From NCBI GenBank assembly GCA_031270145.1, contig JAISYD010000140.1, forward strand, positions 1 through 5,332: 5,332 bases of DNA, written 5' to 3'. The translations under genes and the position numbers were made by a program. This stretch comes from Planctomycetota bacterium. GTDB taxonomy: Bacteria > Planctomycetota > SZUA-567. Below the pieces are notes generated by a model. It searched no databases, was not told the DNA's origin, and saw only the letters and a list, made by a program, of their open reading frames with translations. Shown here piece after piece: positions 1-5,332 of this stretch (position 1 is the stretch's first letter; the number at the start of each line of letters is the position of its first letter).

Positions 1-1265
1 CTGACCCCGTCGTAGCCGACCAGCGCATGCCGGCGCTCGTGGTTGTGATCGCAGAAGGCGATGCCCAGCTTGTAGGCCAGGGGCCGCTCCTTGACGCCGC
101 CGACCAGGATGTCGGCGCCATTTTCGAGCATAAATTTTTCCAGTTCCGCCGGGTTGGCGTCGTCGAGGATCACCGCGTCCGGACCCACCAGCCCGCCGAT
201 TATCTCGTAATCCTCCGGCTGGCCGGTCTGGGTGCCCACCACCACCGTCTCCATGCCCATGGCCTTGAACTGCCGGATCAAGGAAATGGCCTTGAAGCCG
301 CCTCCGACGTAAATGGCCGCCTTTTTGCCTTCGAGGCGGGGCCGGTATCGCCGGGAAAAATCGGCCAGGTCGTCCGCCTGGCGGCGGGTGAATTCCCTGG
401 CTCGGCGGCGGTTGCCGTCGTCGCCGATCGCCTCGGCCACCCGGATCAGCGAGGCACCGGCGTCCTCCACCCCGAAGAAGCTGACCTTGAGGTAGGGGAC
501 GCCCATTTCCTCCTCCATCATCTTGGCGAGATGGGTCATGGAACCGGCGCATTGGACGATGTTCAAGGCCGCGGCCGGCGCCGTGATCAGGGTGTCGTAC
601 GAGGCGTCGCCGGTGATGGTCGCCCGCACCGGAATGCCGATTTCCCGCAGATAGTTTTTTATGATCCACGTCTCCCCGGCCAGATTGAAATCGCCAAGGA
701 TGTTCACGCCGGCCCGCCGCCCGCCGCTCCGGTGGGGCCGGATAAGTTGCATGATGGCCTCGCAGGCCATGCGGTAGCCGTGCTGCTTGGTACCGGAAAA
801 CCCCGGCGACTTGACCGGGATCACCCTGACGCCGCGGCGTTTTTCCGCCTCCCTGGCCACCGCCTCCACGTCGTCGCCGATTACCCCGACGATGCAGGTG
901 GCATAGATGAAAATCAGTTTGGGCCTCATCTTCTCCGCCACCTCGTCCACCGCCCGGGCCAATTTCTCCGCGCCGCCGAAGACGATGTCCCGCTCGCGGA
1001 GATCGGTCGAGAAACTGTTGCGGTAGCGGTCGCTGCCGCTGCTCAGGCTGCCCCGGATGTCCCAGGTGTAGCTGGCGCAACCGATGGGGCCATGCACGAT
1101 GTGACAAGCGTCGGTTATGGGATTCAAAACCACCCTGGCCCCGCAATAGACGCAGGCCCGCTGGCTCACCGCCCCGGAAACGCTGTCCGAGCCGCATTTG
1201 ATGCCGGCCGCGCCGCCGCGCTGGATGGACGCCCGGCGCTCCTCCAATATTTCCACGCTGCCCAT
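1..1265 (-). CDS. nifE: FeMo-cofactor assembly scaffold subunit NifE (3' end outside window)
   Basis: The first 421 residues of NifE, a paralogue of NifD. With NifN it forms the scaffold that receives the NifB product and matures it with Mo and homocitrate before transfer to NifDK. The frame is open from the ATG at 1265 to the left edge with no stop. Cluster cysteines by homology to Azotobacter NifE are Cys38 (in ACVYCGARVVLNP), Cys63 (in HGPIGCASYTWDIRG) and Cys124 (in YATCIVGVIGDD). Cys239 (in NIVQCAGSM) matches the cofactor-ligand position of NifD. Other family segments are SSGSDRYRNSFSTDL, IPVKSPGFSGTK, INGDFN-like ILGDFNLAGE at 189-198 and KKAAIYVGGG. WDIRGSLSSG and the spacing distinguish it from NifD, whose equivalent reads SWGTRR. 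In the region of the NifD cofactor histidine it reads FCDHNHER (404-411). About 30 to 50 C-terminal residues are probably missing. It lies 41 bases after nifK; nifN is expected next, outside the window. Confidence 0.96.
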   Translation of the reverse strand, partial: MGSVEILEERRASIQRGGAAGIKCGSDSVSGAVSQRACVYCGARVVLNPITDACHIVHGPIGCASYTWDIRGSLSSGSDRYRNSFSTDLRERDIVFGGAEKLARAVDEVAEKMRPKLIFIYATCIVGVIGDDVEAVAREAEKRRGVRVIPVKSPGFSGTKQHGYRMACEAIMQLIRPHRSGGRRAGVNILGDFNLAGETWIIKNYLREIGIPVRATITGDASYDTLITAPAAALNIVQCAGSMTHLAKMMEEEMGVPYLKVSFFGVEDAGASLIRVAEAIGDDGNRRRAREFTRRQADDLADFSRRYRPRLEGKKAAIYVGGGFKAISLIRQFKAMGMETVVVGTQTGQPEDYEIIGGLVGPDAVILDDANPAELEKFMLENGADILVGGVKERPLAYKLGIAFCDHNHERRHALVGYDGV

Positions 1266-1273
1266 GCTTGCCG

Positions 1274-1287
1274 CCTTTGGCGAAAGG
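1274..1287 (-). promoter_or_regulatory. nifE ribosome-binding site inside a small hairpin
   Basis: The likely Shine-Dalgarno AAAGG (1274-1278) lies eight bases before the nifE ATG. In the transcript it is exactly complementary to CCUUU at 1283-1287, with a four-base loop between them, so it could be partly hidden. The pairing is seen directly; its effect on the nifE dose relative to nifDK is inferred. A 5-bp stem is weak and could be chance. Confidence 0.5.
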
Positions 1288-1306
1288 TCCCGGTCGCGCC
1301 CGGTAC

Positions 1307-2671
1307 CTACATGACCATTTCCATATCCTCGTCGGCGCAGTCCCGATCCTGGCGATCCATGAGGGCGCCGGCCAGCAGTTCCAGAAGCCGCATCCCTCCC
1401 CGGTAGCCGACGATGGGGAAATAGGAGTGGGCGTAGCGGTCCAGGATCGGGAAGCCGACCCGCACCAGCGGAATGTCCTCGGCCCTGGCTATCTGCTTGC
1501 CGTAAGAACCGCCGATCAGGACGTCGACCCGCTCGTTCTTGATCCATTGGTGCAGTTCGAACAAGTCGGCCGCGTCCTTCGCCAGGCAATCCTTCGCGCC
1601 GTGCAGCCGGAACAGCTCCCCGGCCCGCCTGACGAAGGCCGCGCCCGGCGTGCCGGTGACAACGTATTTCGGCGTCATGCCCATTTCCATGACGAAATTG
1701 GCCAAGCCCAGCGCCGTGTCCGGATCGCCGTAAATGGCGGCCTTTTTCCCGGCGTAGTAGAAATGGCCGTCCAGCATGACGTCCAGGAGCTGCCCCCTCT
1801 CCTCCTCCAACTCGGCGGGGATGTCGCGCTTCAACTGCCGGAAAAGCGCCATGAGGAAGCGATCCGTGAAAGCCACCCCGATGGGAAGCGGCAGCAGCTT
1901 GTACTCCACCCCGCATTTGCGCTTCAAGGCGTTGGCCGGCTCGTCGGAGGTGAGTTCGCCCAGGGCCAGGGTGATTTCCGAGCCGCCCAGTCGCGCGATG
2001 TCCTCCACCCGGGTCCCGCCCCCGGGATACATCTCGTAATGCCCGGTCATGGGGGCGTCCATGACCCCGGAGGCGTCCGGGAACATGGTGAAGGCGGCGC
2101 CCATGGCTTTCAGGAGGCGTTGCAGCTCCCGCATGTCGCCGGGATTCACGAAACCGGGGAAAACCGCGATTTTGCCGGTTTTTTCCGCCTCCGGCCTGGC
2201 CAGGTAATTGATGAAGCCGGTCATCATGTTGTAAAAGCCGTTGATGTGGGAGCCGACATAGCTGGGAGTGTTGGCGTGGACGACCAGCTTGCCCTCCGGG
2301 ATGTCCAGGTCCGAGATATAGGCGTTAAGATCGTCGCCGATGGTCTCCGAAAGGCAGGTGGTGTGAACGGCGATGACGTCCGGACGGTAGATGTCGAAAA
2401 CGTTTTTCACCCCGGCGCGGAGGTTGGCGCCGCCGCCGAACACCGAGGCCCCCTCGGTGAAGGAGCTGGTCGAGGCGATGGCGGGTTCCTTGAAGTGCCG
2501 GGAGAGGAAGGTGCGGTGGTAGGAGGCGCAGCCCTGCGAGCCGTGGCTGTGCGGCATGCAGCCGTGGACGCCAAGAGCGGCGTACATGGCGCCCACGGGC
2601 TGGCAGGTCTTGCAGGGGTTCACCCGGAGCGCCGAGCGCTCAGCCAGTTTTCCTGGGGTCATATCCAGCAT
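1307..2671 (-). CDS. nifK: Nitrogenase molybdenum-iron protein beta chain NifK
   Basis: The beta subunit of dinitrogenase, 454 residues, which shares the P-cluster with NifD in the alpha2-beta2 tetramer. P-cluster ligands by motif are Cys23 (in KTCQPVGAMYAALG), Cys48 (in HGSQGCASYHR) and Cys106 (in HTTCLSETIGDD). The serine-containing TPSYVGSH segment that borders the cluster is at 135-142. The segments SSFTEGASVFGGG (69-81), EERGQLLDVM (290-299) and YVVTGTPG (336-343) also match NifK, especially the clostridial form. The protein starts close to the first P-cluster cysteine and so lacks the roughly 50-residue N-terminal arm of Azotobacter NifK; this is normal for the anaerobe clade and not a truncation. 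The ATG at 2671 has AAGGAA six bases upstream (2678-2683), 30 bases after the nifD stop. The acidic C-terminus (DEDMEMVM) ends at a TAG, 41 bases before nifE. Confidence 0.98.
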   Translation of the reverse strand: MLDMTPGKLAERSALRVNPCKTCQPVGAMYAALGVHGCMPHSHGSQGCASYHRTFLSRHFKEPAIASTSSFTEGASVFGGGANLRAGVKNVFDIYRPDVIAVHTTCLSETIGDDLNAYISDLDIPEGKLVVHANTPSYVGSHINGFYNMMTGFINYLARPEAEKTGKIAVFPGFVNPGDMRELQRLLKAMGAAFTMFPDASGVMDAPMTGHYEMYPGGGTRVEDIARLGGSEITLALGELTSDEPANALKRKCGVEYKLLPLPIGVAFTDRFLMALFRQLKRDIPAELEEERGQLLDVMLDGHFYYAGKKAAIYGDPDTALGLANFVMEMGMTPKYVVTGTPGAAFVRRAGELFRLHGAKDCLAKDAADLFELHQWIKNERVDVLIGGSYGKQIARAEDIPLVRVGFPILDRYAHSYFPIVGYRGGMRLLELLAGALMDRQDRDCADEDMEMVM

Positions 2672-2701
2672 TGCTTGTTCCTTTTTCCCTTTGCGGCCGG
2701 A

Positions 2702-4285
2702 CTATTCGGCGACGCTCCCCTCCAGCATGGATTCGACTTTCCACGGCGGCACCACCAGGCTCCAGGCGGGGCAGTCGAGGGACATGACGATGTCGCGGCC
2801 GAAATTGACCACCCCATTGAAGCCGGCGTAGGGACCGCTGTAATCGTATGAATGCAGTTGCTTGGACGGCACGCCGGCCTTTTGCAGGATGTACTTGTCC
2901 TTGATGCCGGACATGAAGAAATCCGGCTTCAGGCATTCGAGGAAGGCCTCGGTTTCGTAGTGGTTGAGATCGTCCACGACCACGCCGCCGTTTTCCATGT
3001 CCCGGATCATGCCCTTGTAGTCGTCCAGGGATATCCGCTTTTTCAGCTCCTCGTAGCGCTCCGGAGTGAGGAAGGCGCGGTACTTCCCCTCGTCCCTCTC
3101 CACGGTTATGGATTCGATGTTCTTGTTGTCGGCGTCCTCCTTGATGCCGGGGATGACCTCCCGCCCCTCGTAGTCGTCGCGGTGGGCGAATTCGAAGCCG
3201 GCCAGGAGCGTCGACACGCCGAAGTCGGCCAGCATGTTCTGGTAATGATGCGAGCGGGAGCCCCCGACATAGAGGGCGGCGGTTTTGCCGTTCAGGCGGG
3301 AGCGGTAATATTCGCGCGCCCCGGCTATCCGCTCCAACTCGTCGGCGATCACCTCCTCGGTGCGCCGGGTCAGTTCCGCGTCGCCGAAATAAAGCGCCGC
3401 CTCCCGGAGGCTGTTCACGATGCCGTCGACGCCGACGAAATTCACCTTGAGCCAGTCCATGCCGAATTTGGTCTTCATCATTTCGGCTATGTAATTGATG
3501 GAACGGTGGCACTGCACCAGATTAAGGGTGGCGGTGTGGGCGTTTCCCAGATCCGCGACCGAGCCGTCGCCGGTCATGACCGCCGTCACCTCGTAGCCGA
3601 CGCGTTTCAAGATGCGCTCCACCTCCCAGCCGTCGCCCCCGATGTTGTACTCGCCCAACAGGTTGACGGAAAATTTTCCGGCCGGCGGCCGGTCGCCCGT
3701 GCCGATGATCCGGCGCATCAGGGTGTTGTTGGCGATATGGTGCCCGGCCGACTGGCTGACCCCCTTGTAGCCCTCGCAACTGTAGGCCATGCAACTGATG
3801 CCGTAGGACTTCTCCGCCTCCGCCGCCACCGCGTGAATGTCGTCGCCGATGAGGCCGACCGGACAGGTGGAGCAGATCATGACGCACTTGGGGTTGAATA
3901 TCTCCATCGCCTCCTTGATAGCCTGGCGCAGCTTCTTCTCGCCGCCGAAAACGATGTCCGGCTCCTGAAGGTCGGTGGAAAAGCAGTATTGGATGAAGTC
4001 GCGCTTGTCCCCGGTCCTCGCCTTGTTGCGCCGGGTGCCCCAGGAATAAAAGCCGCAGCCGATGGGCCCGTGGGTGATGAGAAGGACATCCTTCAGCGGC
4101 CCCAGCACCACTCCCTTGCAGCCGGCGTAGCAGCAGCCGCGGTTGGTCATGATGCCGGGCACGCTCCGGGTGTTGGCCGTTATCTGCTGGCCCTGGCACG
4201 ACTTGTCCACCTCCAGGATGTGTTCCTTGCGGTTCTTGAACACCTTGGCGGCGTATTTGTCCAGCACCTTGCCCTTGCTGTCCAT
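2702..4285 (-). CDS. nifD: Nitrogenase molybdenum-iron protein alpha chain NifD
   Basis: The alpha subunit of dinitrogenase, 527 residues, which holds the FeMo-cofactor and half of the P-cluster. Comparison with Azotobacter NifD gives P-cluster ligands Cys51 (in RGCCYAG), Cys77 (in HGPIGCG) and Cys141 (in STCPVGLIGDD). The FeMo-cofactor ligands are Cys259 (in LVQCHRSINYI) and His478 (in KQLHSYDYSGPY). Active-site residues Gln178 and His182 (in VSQSAGHHIAN), Val59, Arg85, Arg261 and Arg344 (in YVGGSRSHH) are all present. Between two DDYxG motifs (370-374 and 421-425) lies an insertion of about 50 residues that Azotobacter lacks and Clostridium pasteurianum has. No anfG/vnfG-like delta-subunit gene separates it from nifK, which supports the Mo type. 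The ATG at 4285 is used rather than the GTG two codons upstream. It follows nifI2 by two bases and precedes nifK by 30. No frameshift is seen. Confidence 0.98.
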   Translation of the reverse strand: MDSKGKVLDKYAAKVFKNRKEHILEVDKSCQGQQITANTRSVPGIMTNRGCCYAGCKGVVLGPLKDVLLITHGPIGCGFYSWGTRRNKARTGDKRDFIQYCFSTDLQEPDIVFGGEKKLRQAIKEAMEIFNPKCVMICSTCPVGLIGDDIHAVAAEAEKSYGISCMAYSCEGYKGVSQSAGHHIANNTLMRRIIGTGDRPPAGKFSVNLLGEYNIGGDGWEVERILKRVGYEVTAVMTGDGSVADLGNAHTATLNLVQCHRSINYIAEMMKTKFGMDWLKVNFVGVDGIVNSLREAALYFGDAELTRRTEEVIADELERIAGAREYYRSRLNGKTAALYVGGSRSHHYQNMLADFGVSTLLAGFEFAHRDDYEGREVIPGIKEDADNKNIESITVERDEGKYRAFLTPERYEELKKRISLDDYKGMIRDMENGGVVVDDLNHYETEAFLECLKPDFFMSGIKDKYILQKAGVPSKQLHSYDYSGPYAGFNGVVNFGRDIVMSLDCPAWSLVVPPWKVESMLEGSVAE

Positions 4286-4287
4286 AT

Positions 4288-4686
4288 TCACTCCTCCTTC
4301 CGCGCGACCGTCCGGAACGAGCAGTTGCCGGTCCTGACCCCGTGCGACTCAAGCAACGGCAACACGAAAATCCTGCCGTCGCCGGGATTGCCGGTCTGGT
4401 TGACCCGGATGATGGTTTTCACCGCCAGATCCACCTGGTCGTCCTGCAGCATCAGATTGAAATAACGCTTGGGTATGAGCCGGTCCCCCTCGGTCATCGA
4501 CTCGCCCGCCCGGGAAACCGGCACCATCCCGGATTTGATCGCCAGGTTGAACACCCGGGTGTCGATCGACTTCTTGCCTCGCCCCAGGCATGGGCGACAG
4601 AGGAAGGCCGGGAAGCCGACCTCGGCCAGGGCGCGCTTGGTGTCGTTCACCTTGTTGGTCCTGATAAACGCCATTACCTCCTTCAT
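4288..4686 (-). CDS. nifI2: PII-family nitrogenase regulator NifI2
   Basis: A 132-residue PII-like protein, the partner of NifI1 in ammonium switch-off of NifDK; in studied systems it senses 2-oxoglutarate. It opens with MKEVMAFIRTNKVNDTKRAL and has the GRGKK motif at the start of a long T-loop (about 35-72), which is longer than in NifI1 as is usual for NifI2. The B-loop TGNPGDGRIFVLP lies at about 98-110, followed by the family motif GVRTG at 116-120. Unusual points: Cys30 and Cys33 form a CxxC pair just before the T-loop, and the C-terminal tail after GVRTG is basic-then-acidic and ends KEE. The final codons AAG GAG GAG double as the nifD ribosome-binding site. The stop is two bases from the nifD ATG, so the two genes are probably translationally coupled. 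The start at 4686 is supported by its ribosome-binding site and by homology. Confidence 0.95.
   Translation of the reverse strand: MKEVMAFIRTNKVNDTKRALAEVGFPAFLCRPCLGRGKKSIDTRVFNLAIKSGMVPVSRAGESMTEGDRLIPKRYFNLMLQDDQVDLAVKTIIRVNQTGNPGDGRIFVLPLLESHGVRTGNCSFRTVARKEE
4293..4299 (-). promoter_or_regulatory. Ribosome-binding site of nifD, inside the end of nifI2
   Basis: AAGGAGG lies within the last codons of nifI2, seven bases before the nifD ATG at 4285. It rules against the in-frame GTG at 4291, which would lie almost directly on the ribosome-binding site. Confidence 0.8.
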
Positions 4687-4693
4687 GCCTGTC

Positions 4694-4699
4694 TCCTCC
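4694..4699 (-). promoter_or_regulatory. Ribosome-binding site of nifI2
   Basis: GGAGGA sits seven bases before the ATG at 4686. A GTG in the same frame at 4707 overlaps the nifI1 stop but has no properly spaced ribosome-binding site, and NifI2 proteins begin with the MKEVxAxIR-type strand, so 4686 is chosen. Confidence 0.8.
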
Positions 4700-4703
4700 A
4701 AGG

Positions 4704-5027
4704 TCACATCCCCTGTTTGCCGGTACTGATGGTGTAGGCGTCGATCACCTCGCTCACGAAGATGCGGCCGTCGCCGAAATGGCCGTCGCCGGTGCGGGCG
4801 GTGCGCATGATCACCTTGATCACATCGTCCTTGTCCTCGTCGTTGACCACGGTCAGGAGCATTTCTTTGGGGATTTCGTCGTACTTGACATCCCCCACCT
4901 GCACGCCCTTCTGCTTGCCCCGCCCGAAAACGTCCATTTTGGTGACGCCCGGGAAACCGGCGTCCATGAGTTCGGAAAGCACCTCGTGGGTTTTTTCCGG
5001 GCGAATGATGGATCGGATCAACAGCAT
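4704..5027 (-). CDS. nifI1: PII-family nitrogenase regulator NifI1
   Basis: A 107-residue PII-like protein, the usual NifI1 length (formerly GlnB-like GlnBi or NifHD1). In the methanogen system studied, NifI1 and NifI2 form a complex that binds NifDK and blocks nitrogenase when ammonium is present; 2-oxoglutarate and ATP release the block. The ferredoxin-like PII fold is recognisable from the first strand (MLLIRSIIRPEK), a T-loop region from about residue 35 to 53 that starts with GRGKQKG and ends with YDEIPKE, and the B-loop TGDGHFGDGRIFV at 79-91, which in PII proteins contacts ATP phosphates. The classical GlnB uridylylation context around Tyr51 is absent, so control by uridylylation is not expected. 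It ends with ATG-TGA, and nifI2 starts 17 bases later. Position between nifH and nifD is diagnostic of NifI1 rather than GlnB or GlnK. Confidence 0.96.
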   Translation of the reverse strand: MLLIRSIIRPEKTHEVLSELMDAGFPGVTKMDVFGRGKQKGVQVGDVKYDEIPKEMLLTVVNDEDKDDVIKVIMRTARTGDGHFGDGRIFVSEVIDAYTISTGKQGM

Positions 5028-5034
5028 GCGCAAT

Positions 5035-5040
5035 CCCTCC
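5035..5040 (-). promoter_or_regulatory. Ribosome-binding site of nifI1
   Basis: GGAGGG lies seven bases before the ATG at 5027. It decides the start: the open frame extends upstream to 5279, but that extension would overlap nifH and encodes nothing like a PII protein. Confidence 0.8.
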
Positions 5041-5044
5041 CGGC

Positions 5045-5067
5045 GGTTTCCGACCATGCCGGAAACC
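5045..5067 (-). other. Perfect 8-bp inverted repeat upstream of nifI1
   Basis: In the transcript GGTTTCCG pairs with CGGAAACC around a 7-base loop. The stem ends four bases before the nifI1 Shine-Dalgarno sequence. No U-tract follows, so RNA processing, protection of the upstream nifH message, or an influence on nifI1 translation are more likely than termination. The pairing is seen directly; the function is inferred. Confidence 0.55.
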
Positions 5068-5107
5068 AGCCTCTCCAAGAATGAAAGCGGGACGGCGTCC
5101 GGCAATC

Positions 5108-5130
5108 CCCGGAAAACCGGGCGCTGCCCG
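5108..5130 (-). other. Two competing short hairpins just after the nifH stop
   Basis: Bases 5117-5121 can pair with 5108-5112 (CCCGG, loop of four U in RNA, CCGGG). Alternatively 5118-5122 can pair with 5126-5130 (CGGGC, three-base loop, GCCCG). The two stems share bases, so only one can form at a time. They begin about 16 bases after the nifH stop codon. They may act as a 3' barrier to exonucleases that protects nifH mRNA, but short GC-rich stems also arise by chance in DNA of this composition. Confidence 0.4.
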
Positions 5131-5146
5131 CCGGCGGAATGAATGG

Positions 5147-5332
5147 TCAGACTTCCATCAAGCCGTGCGCCATCAGGAGTTCCTCCAGGCGATCCTGCTT
5201 GAGGGGGGTTGGAATGACGAACATCTTGTTCTCGTCGATTTTCCTGGCCAGGGTGCGGTATTCGTCGGCCTGGCCGCATTTCGGATCGTAGTCGATGACG
5301 GTCTTCTTGTTGATCTCCGCCCGCTGGACCAT
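5147..5332 (-). CDS. nifH: Nitrogenase iron protein NifH, C-terminal 61-62 residues (5' end outside window)
   Basis: Dinitrogenase reductase, the homodimeric [4Fe-4S] ATPase that delivers electrons to NifDK. Only the C-terminus is in the window. Recognisable stretches are VQRAEINKKTVI, followed by DYDP, QADEYRTLARKIDENKMFVIP and LEELLMAHGL, all typical of the NifH end. The methionine encoded at the right edge is internal (it matches the residue before VQRAE in the family), not a start. The protein ends at a TGA soon after LMEV, so it lacks the acidic tail of about 15 residues that Azotobacter-type NifH carries; this short end is usual for the anaerobe clade. The P-loop, the cluster cysteines and the ADP-ribosylation arginine all lie outside the window and cannot be checked. 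It is the first gene of the visible operon and is followed by a 119-base spacer before nifI1. An Anf or Vnf iron protein is possible from this fragment alone, but the neighbours argue for Nif. Confidence 0.95.
   Translation of the reverse strand: MVQRAEINKKTVIDYDPKCGQADEYRTLARKIDENKMFVIPTPLKQDRLEELLMAHGLMEV

Larger units (their letters stand above)
5028..5146 (-). other. nifH-nifI1 intercistronic spacer with potential RNA hairpins
   Basis: This 119-base stretch is the largest gap in the window. Read as mRNA it can form a hairpin with an 8-bp perfect stem (5045-5052 with 5060-5067). Closer to the nifH stop it can form one of two competing hairpins that share bases 5118-5121. No run of U follows any of them, so they do not look like intrinsic terminators. 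I see no -24/-12 or clear -35/-10 promoter for nifI1. The nifI1 reading frame stays open through this spacer and back into nifH, but homology and the ribosome-binding site place the nifI1 start at 5027. Stem-loops behind nifH have been linked in other diazotrophs to transcript processing or a more stable nifH message; that role here is inference. Confidence 0.6.

Noticed and set aside
1289..1304. Direct repeat of CCCGGT with a four-base spacer between nifK and nifE
   Set aside because: Six-base repeats of G and C are expected by chance in DNA of this composition.
27..1406. Long plus-strand open frame of 459 codons opposite nifE
   Set aside because: It is antisense to a gene with clear family motifs, has no recognisable domain, and its composition (rich in Gly, His, Val, Asp) is typical of the complement of GC-rich coding sequence.
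2672..2701. Possible delta-subunit (anfG/vnfG) gene between nifD and nifK
   Set aside because: The gap is only 30 bases and holds just the nifK ribosome-binding site.
1268..2851. Plus-strand open frame of 527 codons opposite nifK
   Set aside because: It is a shadow of nifK codon usage. No motif, transmembrane segment or plausible operon partner supports it.
2640..4352. Two minus-strand frames (2640-3512 and 3522-4352) overlapping nifD in another frame
   Set aside because: They are rich in Arg, Gly and Pro, have no family resemblance and overlap a fully supported nifD.
2852..4465. Plus-strand open frame of 537 codons opposite nifD, directly abutting the previous one
   Set aside because: The apparent tandem pair looks striking, but both mirror the nif frames in GC-rich DNA where stop codons are rare on the complementary strand.
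5045..5130. Rho-independent terminator after nifH
   Set aside because: None of the stems is followed by a run of U, and the downstream genes are in the same orientation with no promoter of their own that I can see.
5028..5279. 84-codon upstream extension of nifI1
   Set aside because: It would overlap the nifH 3' end, resembles no PII N-terminus, and the ATG at 5027 has a well-spaced ribosome-binding site.

Overview
The window is an interior piece of a molybdenum-nitrogenase (nif) operon. All six genes lie on the minus strand, so transcription runs from the right edge to the left edge: nifH (3' end only), nifI1, nifI2, nifD, nifK and nifE (5' part only; it runs off the left edge). Coding density is very high. 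The largest gap is 119 bases, between nifH and nifI1; the other gaps are 2 to 41 bases. No promoter is visible, so the operon promoter should lie upstream of nifH, outside the window.

The organism is probably an anaerobic (or facultatively anaerobic) bacterium with a GC-rich genome. Three features point to the nitrogenase clade of anaerobes (clostridia, sulfate-reducing and related delta-type bacteria, green sulfur bacteria, some Verrucomicrobia-group bacteria and methanogens; called Group II or III depending on the scheme): two PII-like nifI genes between nifH and nifD, a NifD with the roughly 50-residue insertion known from Clostridium pasteurianum, and a NifK without the long N-terminal arm of the Azotobacter type. 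I cannot name a genus. GC content and good Shine-Dalgarno sites make a bacterium more likely than a methanogen, but this is inference.

Layout from promoter-proximal to distal: 5332-5147 Fe-protein C-terminus; 5146-5028 spacer with several potential RNA hairpins; 5027-4704 NifI1; 4686-4288 NifI2; 4285-2702 NifD; 2671-1307 NifK; 1265-1 NifE.

How the genes work together: NifH passes electrons to the NifDK tetramer, where the P-cluster (between NifD and NifK) and FeMo-cofactor (in NifD) reduce N2. NifE, with NifN (expected further left, not seen), forms the scaffold on which the FeMo-cofactor is completed. NifI1 and NifI2 are PII-family sensors that, in the systems studied, bind NifDK and block it when fixed nitrogen is plentiful; 2-oxoglutarate and ATP relieve the block. 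All cofactor-ligand cysteines and the histidine I could check in NifD, NifK and NifE are present, so the genes look intact and functional. I see no undescribed system. The items most worth a second look are the hairpins after nifH, a CxxC pair in NifI2, and a small hairpin covering the nifE ribosome-binding site.
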